25,359 bases of DNA from Colimorpha sp045640985 (GCA_045640985.1 JAZUFZ010000042.1:1-25359), one strand, 5' to 3'. Numbered from the stretch's first letter, positions 1 through 7,196 are shown. A program made the numbers and translations. Notes: generated by a model not told the origin, from the sequence alone.

Positions 1-86
1 ACGGGAGAGAAACCTGATGCGGCAAAACCCTGTTCTGCCTGAAATTCCACCACCCTGATAGCGGGCTTCTGATAGCTCTTTTTCAT
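1..86 (-). CDS. Small protein of unknown function, N-terminal part (cut by window edge)
   Basis: An ATG at 84-86 (minus) opens a frame that reads MKKSYQKPAIRVVEFQ and continues AEQGFAASGFSP to the window edge, 28 residues in all. The pattern (MKK, aromatic, K-P, then alternating V/I residues and an 'AxSG' motif) resembles the start of the short, roughly 50-70 residue hypothetical proteins that are common in Bacteroidales. That resemblance is from memory and gives no function. A TAnnTTTG promoter box lies about 100 bp upstream (188-195), with a leader hairpin in between, which supports a real gene. No stop codon is in the window, so length and C-terminal content are unknown. Confidence 0.6.
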   Translation of the reverse strand, partial: MKKSYQKPAIRVVEFQAEQGFAASGFSP

Positions 87-142
87 TGAAATTTGCTTTT
101 TTCTTATTTTGCTTATTAATTATAATTATTTGTCTCTCAAAC

Positions 143-175
143 AGCTGCGCCCCATTTGGGGTACGGAGGGCAGCT
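143..175 (-). promoter_or_regulatory. Leader hairpin upstream of the partial gene
   Basis: AGCTGC at 143-148 pairs with GCAGCT at 170-175, and CCCC at 150-153 pairs with GGGG at 158-161 around an ATTT loop. The hairpin lies in the transcribed leader between the promoter box at 188-195 and the ATG at 86. It could be a leader structure or a weak attenuator; on the minus strand no U-run follows the stem directly. Confidence 0.35.
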
Positions 176-187
176 TGAAAACGGATG

Positions 188-195
188 CAAAGATA
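188..195 (-). promoter_or_regulatory. Bacteroidota -7 box for the partial gene
   Basis: On the minus strand this reads TATCTTTG, an exact match to the TAnnTTTG -7 box, inside the 15-mer GTATCTTTGCATCCG. A clear TTTG -33 element is not visible at 19-20 bp, so the promoter may be weak or activator-dependent. The same 15-mer recurs at 320-334. Confidence 0.5.
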
Positions 196-325
196 CAAAA
201 TCTTATCGACATACTGGTATCTGTTAAGTTTTTTTATGAAATCCCTGCGGAGGCTCCCTTTTGATGGTGTGTGTGTATCGGTTTGAAACCCTGCGGAGCT
301 GGTTTCCGCGTCTTGAATCCGGATG

Positions 326-333
326 CAAAGATA
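326..333 (-). promoter_or_regulatory. Second minus-strand -7 box, same 15-mer context
   Basis: TATCTTTG on the minus strand within GTATCTTTGCATCCG, identical over 15 nt to the box at 188-195 and 138 bp upstream of it. No good -33 element is seen. It may be a second start for the gene at 1-86, or a relic of a local duplication. Confidence 0.35.
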
Positions 334-368
334 CGAACTCTTTCCGACGGCTGATGCCGGTTTTGTCA

Positions 369-407
369 CATTCTGTGTCAATTTTCCCGTATTCTGTGTC
401 AATTTTG
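369..407. repeat. Short direct repeat, two copies
   Basis: ATTCTGTGTCAATTTT occurs twice with a spacing of about 22 nt in the gene-free region. Nothing coding overlaps it convincingly and no function is inferred. Confidence 0.5.
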
Positions 408-516
408 TGCTAATTTGGGTCATCAAGGGGTCAGACCCTTTGATGATACAGGGGGCGGGCAACTCCGTTTTTCTGGCGGGATTTCGCTGGGGCAACGCCG
501 TGTATCTTTCGGGTTC

Positions 517-565
517 CAGAGGGAGTTATCAGGGAGTTACCAGAGAGATACCCGGGAGATACCCG
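517..565. repeat. Array of 11-nt units, AGWTA-N6 family (copy A)
   Basis: Units in register are TCAGGGAGTTA (529-539), CCAGAGAGATA (540-550) and CCCGGGAGATA (551-561), preceded by a slightly longer CAGAGGGAGTTA and followed by CCCGCC. The same period and motif occur at 17251-17305 and 10634-10760. Translated ORFs across such arrays read REIPGRY-like peptides; I regard these as by-products of the repeat, not proteins. Confidence 0.7.
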
Positions 566-730
566 CCAGACAGAGTGGTCTCCAATGCCCCCGCCGGAGA
601 GGTACGCTAAGGCTGTATCTTCAAGGGAGCCTCTCTCTGGATACAAAATGGCTGTAGTTCCCCGGGGCGGTGGAGTATATTTTTTGCATTTTTGCATAAT
701 TTGCTGAATTTAAGATTTTTGAAAAAGAGT

Positions 731-874
731 GTGCAGGAGATGCAGGAGGAAAAAGTAACATTTTCTAATAGTACGGGTTTTTTAACCCTATATAGGGATA
801 TAAAACCCGCCCCTTATACGAAAGTTGTATAGAGATGTTGCATCACCTGCACAGGTTTTAGGATATTGCTGAAA
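731..874. repeat. Structured repeat element, copy 1
   Basis: A 144-bp unit repeated at 919-1061. It opens with GTGCAGGAGATGCA (731-744) and carries the near-perfect inverted complement TGCATCACCTGCAC (839-852), so the ends can form a 14-bp stem with one mismatch. Inside are an ACCC-TATAT-AGGG hairpin and a TATAC-gaaagtt-GTATA hairpin. In this copy CGGGTTTT and AAAACCCG add a further outer stem around the first hairpin. It has no convincing ORF. It could be a small RNA gene, a miniature mobile element or a protein-binding element. Confidence 0.7.
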
Positions 875-918
875 ATAAGTTGTTTACATCTTTCCCCGTT
901 TCGGGGGCCGGAAAGGCT

Positions 919-1061
919 GTGCAGGAGATGCAGGAGGAAAAAGTAACTTTTTCTAATATCTCGGAGAGTTATACCCTTGTAGGGCATAAAACGCCGCCCC
1001 TTATACGAAAGTTGTATAGAGATGTTGCATCACCTGCACAGGTTTTAAGATATTGCTGAAA
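919..1061. repeat. Structured repeat element, copy 2
   Basis: Second copy of the element at 731-874. The right-hand 68 nt (994-1061), from the CCGCCCC run to TTGCTGAAA, are identical to copy 1 apart from one base. The left-centre diverges, yet an ACCC-TTGT-AGGG hairpin is retained. Its 3' arm CATCACCTGCACAG (1028-1041) is also perfectly complementary to CTGTGCAGGTGATG at 1106-1119, which gives a competing fold. Confidence 0.7.
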
Positions 1062-1105
1062 GAGAGTGTGTTACCTGTTTTCTTTACTTGGTCGTGCGGG
1101 GAGGC

Positions 1106-1120
1106 CTGTGCAGGTGATGG
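1106..1120. repeat. Partial third copy of the repeat's 5' arm
   Basis: CTGTGCAGGTGATGG resembles the opening arm of the two structured repeats, but with T in place of A, so it pairs with the 3' arm of copy 2 without mismatch. The sequence after it (1121 to about 1270) no longer follows the repeat. Confidence 0.45.
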
Positions 1121-1273
1121 AAGTTCATCTTATAATTCCGCCGTTGTTGTCGGTCTGGTACTTGTCCGGTGAACAGCAGGCGGCTGTTGGTTCGGGTACT
1201 CGCGGGTGCAAATCTTAGCTGCTCACTATACTCCGCTGGAAGATTCAGAATGAGATAACGGTGTTGCAGATAT

Positions 1274-1384
1274 TTATTCTATGATTTCCCAGTGACCGCC
1301 TTTCTTTGGTACTACGTGTCGGATGAAAATATCGCGCATCTGCTTGATATTGCCGTCTATGGCTGTTGTCGTAATTCCTATTCA
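1274..1384 (-). other. In-frame coding-like extension after the stop of the secreted protein gene
   Basis: The gene at 1382-2842 ends in TGA (1382-1384). The same frame then stays open for 35 codons to a TAA at 1274-1276, ending MRDIFIRHVVPKKGGHWEIIE when read in two parts (MRDIFIRHVV, then PKKGGHWEIIE). The peptide looks more natural than noise, with balanced charged and hydrophobic residues. It may be a C-terminal piece separated by a nonsense mutation, a readthrough extension, a gene remnant, or a tiny ORF starting at the internal ATG. I do not recognise a family. Confidence 0.35.
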
Positions 1385-2842
1385 GGGCTGAAGGCGGAAG
1401 AGCTGGGCGCGGGAGTTGAGTGTCTGGAGATAGAGGCTGGGGGAGAGGTGGTCGAACTGCGGGGGGCAGAGGTGGCTCTTGCGGCGTGTCTGGAGGTGGG
1501 TCTTGGTGACGTTTCCGCGTGGGGTGATGAGATAGAGGGCTGTGCTGTTGAGACCGAATATGGGGTTGTGTGCGGGCATGGAGGTAAGGGTGTCGTAGGA
1601 GGCGGGAGCGCTGGGACTTTCGGTCTGGAGGAGCAGGAGGTTTCCGTTGCGGGCGGTGAGGATTGGGTCGAGGTGGTTTCCGTCTCTGTTGCATGTGATG
1701 GACTGCCGGATGGGAGTGGTCCAGAGAAGTCTGCCTTCGGGGCTGACGCCGGCGAGGAGTATGCCGTAGCGGTTGAAGGTGCGTGTGGTGGCGCCTTCGT
1801 TGTCGGTGTAGGCGCTGGTGGCGAGGCGTTGGAGTGCGAGGACTCCGCCCCAGGGGATGTGGCGGGTGGCGATGATGCTGAGGTCACTGAAGCCGGACTG
1901 GGGGATTTCCAGTGGGCTGTTGCTGAGGATTTCTTTCTGGAAGTCGGTAAGGACGAGTGTGTCGAAGGTGATGAGACTGAGGCTTCCGGCATCGGCTGCG
2001 AGGGCATAGATCCCGTTGGAGAGCCATCGCCGTGTGGTGGATTTGTCGGATTGTGTGGTGCCGGCTACGAGGAGGTTTCCTGAGGCGGTGTTGAGAATCT
2101 TGCAGGCGGAGAGCCTGACGGGTGTTTCTACGGGTTCCTGCTGGAGGGTGGACTGGGTGACGCGGGCGAGCTGTATCTGGCTGGCTGTGGCGAGTCCGGC
2201 GATATAGAGGGTGCCGTCGTTATCGACGAAGATGTCGCTTATGGCTTCTATCTGGCAGTTCCGTTTCCAGAGGAGGTCCATGTCGGGACCGAACATGAAG
2301 AGTGTGCAGGTGGCTTCGCCGGTGGAACGGATATAGAGGATGTTTACGAGGGCTGTGTATTGTCCGTCGGGGGAGGTCCGGCTCCAGTTGAGGCTCCGGT
2401 CGCGTTTGGTAAAGGTGTGCTGGAGGAGGTCGGTGGTCTGGACGCGGAGGGTGCTTTTCCCGATGCGGAGGACTTGGATATGGTCGGATTTCTGTCCGGT
2501 GAGGGTGGTAAGGAGGGATATGTGTGTGGGTGTGTTTCCTGCTGCGAGGAGGACGGAATAGCGTGTGTTGGGGAGCGTGATATGGTTAAGGATGTTGAGA
2601 CTGGTGTCGAGGAGGTGGAGCTGATAGTCCCGTTCCTGGATTCTGCTGCCGAAGGCGGATTCCTGGTGGGAGAGCAGAAGGAGTGTAGAGTCGGAGACAG
2701 GAAAGAGTGTGGCGGTGCTGAGGGCGGCCTCATCGAGGAGGCGGGTATCTTTGAAGTAATGGGCCTGCGGGGGCTGTGCGGGGAGTGCCTGGGTAAGGAT
2801 CAGGAGCAGCATCAGCGGCAGGAGTATGGAGGTCCGTTTCAT
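1382..2842 (-). CDS. Secreted protein of unknown function, probably beta-propeller-like
   Basis: The protein has 486 residues. The N-terminus MKRTSILLPLMLLLILTQ, with ALPAQ after it, is a signal peptide, so the product is exported. The rest alternates short hydrophobic strands with polar turns (for example 'DSTLLLLSHQES', 'GTLYIAGLATAS', 'GNLLVAGTTQS', 'GILLAGVSPEGRLLWTTPI'), which suggests a repeated beta-sheet fold such as a propeller. No catalytic motif and no T9SS sorting domain is visible. It is the last gene of the dsbD-rmlB-crcB unit, 7 bp after crcB. The coding strand is GC-rich with many C-ending codons, which produces long spurious ORFs on the opposite strand. Confidence 0.75.
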   Translation of the reverse strand: MKRTSILLPLMLLLILTQALPAQPPQAHYFKDTRLLDEAALSTATLFPVSDSTLLLLSHQESAFGSRIQERDYQLHLLDTSLNILNHITLPNTRYSVLLAAGNTPTHISLLTTLTGQKSDHIQVLRIGKSTLRVQTTDLLQHTFTKRDRSLNWSRTSPDGQYTALVNILYIRSTGEATCTLFMFGPDMDLLWKRNCQIEAISDIFVDNDGTLYIAGLATASQIQLARVTQSTLQQEPVETPVRLSACKILNTASGNLLVAGTTQSDKSTTRRWLSNGIYALAADAGSLSLITFDTLVLTDFQKEILSNSPLEIPQSGFSDLSIIATRHIPWGGVLALQRLATSAYTDNEGATTRTFNRYGILLAGVSPEGRLLWTTPIRQSITCNRDGNHLDPILTARNGNLLLLQTESPSAPASYDTLTSMPAHNPIFGLNSTALYLITPRGNVTKTHLQTRRKSHLCPPQFDHLSPSLYLQTLNSRAQLFRLQP

Positions 2843-2849
2843 GAGGGTG

Positions 2850-3218
2850 TTACGGGTGGAGGATGTGGTTGCCGATATGATAGCCTATAAAGGCGCATGC
2901 GACGCAGAGAATGAGGGTTGCAAGCATGTAGAGGACGGCGGCGGACCAGTTGCCCGTCTGGATATAGTGCATACATTGAACCGAGAAGGTACTGAAGGTG
3001 GTGAAGCCGCCGCAGAAGCCTACGGTGGCGAGGAGGAGCAGGGGCTGCTGAAGGGAGAGGCTTACGAGAAGCCCCATCAGCAGGGAACCGAGGATGTTGG
3101 TGCTCATGGTGGCGATCTGGGCGGACCAGTGGAGGGCCTCAAAGGCTAAAGAAATCCCATAGCGTGCCATGGCGCCAAAGGCGCCTCCGATGCCGACTAT
3201 GAGGAATTTTCCTGCCAT
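2850..3218 (-). CDS. crcB: Fluoride ion channel FluC/CrcB
   Basis: This 122-residue, four-helix membrane protein belongs to the Fluc family, which exports cytoplasmic fluoride as a dual-topology dimer. Family signatures are present: GGAFGAMARY near residues 11-20, TNILGSLLMG at 40-49 with the conserved Asn, and GGFTTFSTFS at 70-79 carrying the pore-lining Phe, Thr and Ser residues. The start at 3218 (MAGKFLIVGIGG) is chosen because the frame upstream of it is arginine-rich antisense of rmlB. It lies 20 bp after rmlB and 7 bp before the secreted protein gene, so it probably shares their transcript. No fluoride riboswitch is evident, and none would be expected inside an operon. Confidence 0.93.
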   Translation of the reverse strand: MAGKFLIVGIGGAFGAMARYGISLAFEALHWSAQIATMSTNILGSLLMGLLVSLSLQQPLLLLATVGFCGGFTTFSTFSVQCMHYIQTGNWSAAVLYMLATLILCVACAFIGYHIGNHILHP

Positions 3219-3238
3219 GAGGTGTTGTGGGCTCAGTG

Positions 3239-4369
3239 CTACCGGTTGGCGTACATGTCTTCGTAGTAGCGCATGTAGTCGCCTGAGGTGACGTTGTCCA
3301 TCCATTCCTGGTTGTCGAGATACCAGCGGACGGTTTTCTCGATGCCTTCCTCGAACTGGAGTGAGGGTTCCCATCCGAGTTCTCGCTGGAGCTTAGAGGA
3401 ATCGATGGCGTAGCGCATGTCGTGTCCGGCGCGGTCGGTTACGTAGGTGATGAGGTCGTCGTCGCTGCCTTCGGGGCGTCCCAGGAGGCGGTCAACGGTA
3501 CGGATGAGCACGTGTATGATGTCGATATTCTTCCATTCGTTGAAGCCACCGATATTGTAGGTATCGGCGATGGTTCCCTTATGGAATATGAGGTCGATAG
3601 CGCGGGCGTGGTCTTCCACATAGAGCCAGTCGCGTACGTTTTCGCCCTTACCATAGACGGGAAGGGGCTTGCGGTGACGGATGTTGTTGATGAAGAGCGG
3701 TATAAGCTTCTCTGGGAACTGGTAGGGACCGTAGTTGTTGGAACAGTTGGTTACGATGGTGGGCATACCGTAGGTGTCGTGGTAGGCACGGACGAAATGG
3801 TCGCTGGAAGCCTTGGCGGCCGAGTAGGGGCTGTGGGGCTGGTATTTGAGGTCTTCGGTGAAGAATCGGTTTCCGTAGGCGAGATGCTTTTCGGAAGAGG
3901 CCTTGGTTGAGAATGGGGGCTGGATGCCCAGCGGGTGGGTCATTTCCAGGGCTCCGTAAACTTCATCGGTGGAGATATGATAGAAACGTTTGCCTTCGTA
4001 TTTCTCGGGCAGGGATTCCCAGTAGCATTTAGCGGCCTGAAGCATGGAGAGGGTTCCCATGACGTTGGTCTGGGCGAAGGTGAAGGGGTCCTTGATGCTG
4101 CGATCGACATGGCTTTCGGCGGCGAGATGGATGATGCCGTCGATCTGTTCGTCCTGCATGAGCTTATAGACGCCGTCGAAATCGCAGATGTCCATCTTCA
4201 CGAACTTATAATTGGGCTTATGCTCAATGTCCTTGAGGTTGGCCAGATTGCCGGCGTAGGTGAGCTTGTCGAGATTGATGATCTTGTATTGAGGATATTT
4301 GTTTACGAACAGACGTACCACATGGCTTCCGATAAAGCCGGCACCTCCGGTAATGATGATATTCTTCAT
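3239..4369 (-). CDS. rmlB: dTDP-glucose 4,6-dehydratase
   Basis: The 376-residue cytoplasmic enzyme converts dTDP-glucose to dTDP-4-keto-6-deoxyglucose, a step toward dTDP-rhamnose and other deoxysugars of surface glycans. It is an extended short-chain dehydrogenase. The NAD-binding GGAGFIGS is at 8-15, the catalytic Thr-Asp-Glu of HISTDEVYG is at 134-136, and YSAAK (Tyr182, Lys186) is the general-base motif. A stretch of roughly 25 residues between DEVYG and YSAAK (LEMTHPLGIQPPF and on) is longer than in the E. coli enzyme and, from memory, typical of Bacteroidales RmlB. The gene starts 15 bp after dsbD. No rmlA, rmlC or rmlD lies in the window, so the rest of the pathway must be elsewhere. 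Confidence 0.95.
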   Translation of the reverse strand: MKNIIITGGAGFIGSHVVRLFVNKYPQYKIINLDKLTYAGNLANLKDIEHKPNYKFVKMDICDFDGVYKLMQDEQIDGIIHLAAESHVDRSIKDPFTFAQTNVMGTLSMLQAAKCYWESLPEKYEGKRFYHISTDEVYGALEMTHPLGIQPPFSTKASSEKHLAYGNRFFTEDLKYQPHSPYSAAKASSDHFVRAYHDTYGMPTIVTNCSNNYGPYQFPEKLIPLFINNIRHRKPLPVYGKGENVRDWLYVEDHARAIDLIFHKGTIADTYNIGGFNEWKNIDIIHVLIRTVDRLLGRPEGSDDDLITYVTDRAGHDMRYAIDSSKLQRELGWEPSLQFEEGIEKTVRWYLDNQEWMDNVTSGDYMRYYEDMYANR

Positions 4370-4384
4370 ATAGTGGCGGGTTTG

Positions 4385-6424
4385 TTATTTCTTGAAGTTG
4401 GCAAGGCCTTCGTTGAGGTAGGCGATGAATTTCTCGGTATCGCGGTCGTATTTGTAGTTTTCTTTGGTGAGCACGTTGCCTTCCGGGTCGATGATGACGT
4501 AATAGGGCTGTGCGTTCATGTTGAACATGGTCTTTTCATAATAGAGGTTCTTGCGGCCGAGGGTCTTGAGTTCTCTGCCCTTTTCGTCGGTTATCCATTC
4601 ATCCTCTGGGAGTTCGATGGTGTTCTCGTCGGCGAAGAGTTCACACATGATGAAATTGCCGGCCAGCACGTCATGAACCTGTTTGTCGGCCCATACATAA
4701 TGTTCCATTTCGCGGCAGTTGGCGCAGGTTTTGCCTGTAAAGTCGATGAATACGGGTTTGCCGGCCTCTTTGGCGTAGGCTTTGGCCTCTTCGAGGTCGT
4801 AGAAGGCTTCGTAGCCGGCAGGGGTATGAAGTTTGTCGGCATAGCGGCGGTCGGCAGGGAGTTGTCCGAAGGTGACCGTATTGCCGGGCATCTGGGCTAC
4901 CTGGGCTTCAGCGAGGTTGAAGTCCTGGGTGCTCATAGGAGGCAGGAAACCGCTGATGGCTTTGAGGGGAGCGCCCCACATGCCGGGAATCAGATAAACC
5001 ACGAAGGTCAGCACGATGATGCTCAGGAACAGGCGTCCCACGCCGAGGCGTTCCACGGGATCGTCGCCTTTGAAGCGCAGCTTGCCCAGGAGATAGAATC
5101 CGAGCATGGCGAAGATGACAATCCAGAATGCAAGGTAGATTTCGCGGTCGAGGATTCTCCATCCGCAATACTGGTCAGCCATGCTGAGGAATTTCAGACC
5201 GAAGGCGAGTTCCAGGAATGCGAAGACTACTTTTACGGTATTGAGCCATGAACCGGATTTGAGGTTCTTCAATACGCTCGGGAAAAGGGCGAGAAGGGTG
5301 AACGGTAAAGCAAATCCTATACCGAATCCGAGCATGGTGAGCAGACTTACGGCGCGGGCGGTAGTGCTGGTGGTGAGACCTACCAGGGCGGCACCAAGGA
5401 TAGGACCCGTGCAGGAGAATGAAACGAGAACGGTGGTCAGCGCGATGAAGAACGGGGCGAGGAAGCCACCTTTGTCGGCCTGTTCGTCGGATTTGTTGAT
5501 CCATTTTTCGGGCATCTTGATTTCAAAGAGACCGAAGAACGACATGGAGAAGATAAGGAATATGATGAAGAACAGGAGGTTGGGCAGCCAGTGGGTTCCT
5601 ATGAAATATAATGATTCGGGACCGAAGGCCAGTGCGAGAATGGCTCCCAGAACGGCAAAGATGAAGACAATTGAGAAGCCGAAGAACAAAGCCTGACGGC
5701 GGTTCTTGCGGTTGTCCTTGCTGCTGTGCATGAAGAAGTTTACCGTCATGGGTATCATCGGGAACACGCAGGGCGTGAACATGGTTACGATGCCGAATCC
5801 GAGTGCGCCCAAAAAGATGATGAAGAGGCTCTTGCTCTTTTCTCCTTCTGGCTCTCCTTCAGCGGCTTCCTGAAGGACGGGTGTCTGGGGTGTTGTGTCG
5901 GCACTTTCCGCTACAACGGGCTCAGCCGCAGCTGTGTCGGAAACCTCGGCGGCTTCGGCAACCTCTTCGGTTCTTGCGGGCAGACTGAACTCAAAATCAA
6001 TATCTTCAGGAGCGATACATGAACCGTCGTTGCACAATTGGAAACTTAAAATACCTTTGACTTTGGAGGCTTTGTCGGAAAGAATCCTGACCTTCTGGCG
6101 GAAGGTGACGGTTCCGTCGAAAGATCGGACTGTGCAGTTGAAGAGTTCATCAAATTCCTCATGCGGCTTGGGCTCTGAAACCCCACCTACGAGGGCATAG
6201 TTGTCGCCTTTGGTGAAATCAAAAGCAATCGGGAGCGGCCCGTTGGGGTCGGTATGCTGGGAATAGATATGCCATCCGGCATCCAGCTTTACGGTGAAAA
6301 CCAGAGTGGCTTCATTATTGGTTACGTTTTTGACGGCATAACTCCAGTGTGCCGGATTTTGGATTTGTGCCATTGCGGCTAATCCCATAACTGCCAAGAA
6401 CAGAGTTAGTAATATTCGTTTCAT
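4385..6424 (-). CDS. dsbD: DsbD-family thiol:disulfide interchange protein
   Basis: The 679-residue membrane protein moves reducing equivalents from cytoplasmic thioredoxin to the periplasm. A signal peptide (1 to about 19) is followed by a DsbD-alpha-like domain with Cys131 and Cys136 (QLCNDGSCIAP), an acidic Ala/Glu-rich linker (about 151-195), a CcdA-like block of about eight helices with the paired redox cysteines Cys219 (FTPCVFPMIP) and Cys338 (SFSCTGPILG), and a C-terminal thioredoxin-like domain with C567-A-N-C570. All six expected redox cysteines are present. It is the first gene of a four-gene minus-strand unit and has its own strong promoter at 6453-6483. The product is named thiol:disulfide interchange protein or cytochrome c biogenesis protein in related genomes. 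Confidence 0.93.
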   Translation of the reverse strand: MKRILLTLFLAVMGLAAMAQIQNPAHWSYAVKNVTNNEATLVFTVKLDAGWHIYSQHTDPNGPLPIAFDFTKGDNYALVGGVSEPKPHEEFDELFNCTVRSFDGTVTFRQKVRILSDKASKVKGILSFQLCNDGSCIAPEDIDFEFSLPARTEEVAEAAEVSDTAAAEPVVAESADTTPQTPVLQEAAEGEPEGEKSKSLFIIFLGALGFGIVTMFTPCVFPMIPMTVNFFMHSSKDNRKNRRQALFFGFSIVFIFAVLGAILALAFGPESLYFIGTHWLPNLLFFIIFLIFSMSFFGLFEIKMPEKWINKSDEQADKGGFLAPFFIALTTVLVSFSCTGPILGAALVGLTTSTTARAVSLLTMLGFGIGFALPFTLLALFPSVLKNLKSGSWLNTVKVVFAFLELAFGLKFLSMADQYCGWRILDREIYLAFWIVIFAMLGFYLLGKLRFKGDDPVERLGVGRLFLSIIVLTFVVYLIPGMWGAPLKAISGFLPPMSTQDFNLAEAQVAQMPGNTVTFGQLPADRRYADKLHTPAGYEAFYDLEEAKAYAKEAGKPVFIDFTGKTCANCREMEHYVWADKQVHDVLAGNFIMCELFADENTIELPEDEWITDEKGRELKTLGRKNLYYEKTMFNMNAQPYYVIIDPEGNVLTKENYKYDRDTEKFIAYLNEGLANFKK

Positions 6425-6452
6425 TCTAAAAAAATGTTTATGATTTATTTTG

Positions 6453-6483
6453 CAAAATTACTAAAAATAATTAAACTGACAAA
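6453..6483 (-). promoter_or_regulatory. Promoter of the dsbD-rmlB-crcB unit
   Basis: On the minus strand, TTTG (6480-6483), a 19-bp spacer and TAATTTTG (6453-6460) give an exact match to the Bacteroidota sigma-ABfr promoter. It lies about 30 bp upstream of the dsbD ATG. The -33 element is only 6 bp from the -33 element of the divergent plus-strand promoter. Confidence 0.85.
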
Positions 6484-6489
6484 TTTTTT

Positions 6490-6520
6490 TTTGTGTATTC
6501 GGAAAATAGTTGTATCTTTG
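6490..6520 (+). promoter_or_regulatory. Promoter of the 69-aa lipoprotein gene
   Basis: TTTG (6490-6493), a 19-bp spacer and TATCTTTG (6513-6520) give a textbook Bacteroidota promoter. The ATG follows 65 bp after the -7 box, leaving a short AT-rich leader. Confidence 0.87.
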
Positions 6521-6585
6521 CAAAAGTTTTGGAGTTGCCGAAAACCATATAGAGTAGGCGTTAACTAATAGATTCTTATACAACT

Positions 6586-6795
6586 ATGAAGAAAATCGTT
6601 TTGGCTTTGGCCGCTGTAGCTATGGTTGCTTGCATGGCTTCCTGCAACAAACATTGCACCTGCAAAACTTATGCAGCTGGTGTTGTAGTTAACACTCAGG
6701 AAGACGTAGAACTTGACAAGGACACCTACAAGAAATGCTCAGACATGACCGTATTGGCCATTGCAAATCCTAAGACCGGTGTTGAGTGCGAATAA
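6586..6795 (+). CDS. Small cysteine-rich lipoprotein, unknown function
   Basis: A 69-residue protein starting MKKIVLALAAVAMVACMASC. The lipobox MASC places the lipidated cysteine at residue 20. The mature part is only about 50 residues and carries four more cysteines (C24 and C26 in HCTCK, then C51 and C68), so one or two disulfides or a metal site are possible. It is transcribed alone from a strong promoter and is followed by a strong terminator, so it is a monocistronic, probably well-expressed envelope lipoprotein. Low-complexity shadows are absent and codon use is regular. No family recognised. Confidence 0.8.
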   Translation: MKKIVLALAAVAMVACMASCNKHCTCKTYAAGVVVNTQEDVELDKDTYKKCSDMTVLAIANPKTGVECE

Positions 6796-6820
6796 TTCCG
6801 ACGAATTAACAGTCACTTCA

Positions 6821-6888
6821 GATGGGAGGCGGCCCTTTCGGACCGCCTCCCATCGTATTATATCCCGCCTCCCATCGTATTTTTTTTT
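6821..6888 (+). terminator. Rho-independent terminator with duplicated 3' arm
   Basis: The 5' arm GATGGGAGGCGG (6821-6832) is complementary to CCGCCTCCCATC at 6843-6854 and again to the same 12-mer at 6865-6876. Both 3' arms are followed by GTAT, but only the second runs into nine T residues (6880-6888). The proximal pairing is a tight stem without a U-run; the distal one is a canonical terminator with a larger loop. Confidence 0.85.
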
Positions 6889-6911
6889 GCCTTCCCTGCC
6901 CGTTGTTTCTC

Positions 6912-7057
6912 CCGGGGTTCTCTTGATCTTTTCTTGTTTCCCTTTTATTATTCTCTTATTCCCCGACTATTCATTATAAAAGAGGAAAAAAAGAAATAAA
7001 AAAGAAGGATAAAAGAGCAATAAGAGGAACTGCGGAGCCAACAGGGCGGAACCCCGG
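6912..7057. repeat. Gene-free stretch with pyrimidine/purine-biased arms and inverted ends
   Basis: CCGGGGTTC (6912-6920) is inverted as GAACCCCGG (7049-7057). Between them a pyrimidine-rich block (about 6913-6965) is followed by a purine-rich block (about 6975-7036), with CTCTTATT/AATAAGAG as a further inverted pair. GGTAACTCC follows at 7056-7064, the same 9-mer that ends the inverted array at 10638. No gene is seen between 6889 and 7196. Confidence 0.4.
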
Positions 7058-7116
7058 TAACTCCGCAGGCGCAAGGTCTGCTATAAAGGAACAAGATGGA
7101 TGTGTGGTTGCTCTTC

Positions 7117-7151
7117 ATCCGTCTGAGATGAGGAATCCGTCCGAGATGAGG
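7117..7151. repeat. Two 17-nt direct repeats
   Basis: ATCCGTCTGAGATGAGG (7117-7133) and ATCCGTCCGAGATGAGG (7135-7151) differ at one base and have a period of 18 nt. They lie downstream of the GNAT gene's stop codon (read on the minus strand). No function inferred. Confidence 0.5.
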
Positions 7152-7196
7152 CTTACATATAAAACGGTGAGATAGGGGATGGTGTGTAGCAGTGGG

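Noticed and set aside
517..565. CRISPR-like array
   Set aside because: Units are 11 nt in direct tandem without spacers, and no cas gene is present.
323..697. Small ORFs on both strands with REIPGRY-like peptides
   Set aside because: They are translations of the 11-nt repeat array; reading frames shift with the repeat and no start signal is associated.
1292..2083. Long plus-strand ORFs opposite the secreted protein gene
   Set aside because: They are antisense to a gene with a signal peptide and strong C-ending codons; their products are Gly/Val/Glu-rich low-complexity sequence, the usual shadow of such bias.
3935..5251. 438-residue plus-strand ORF
   Set aside because: It lies antisense across rmlB and dsbD, both with complete catalytic motifs, and has no promoter or recognisable domain.
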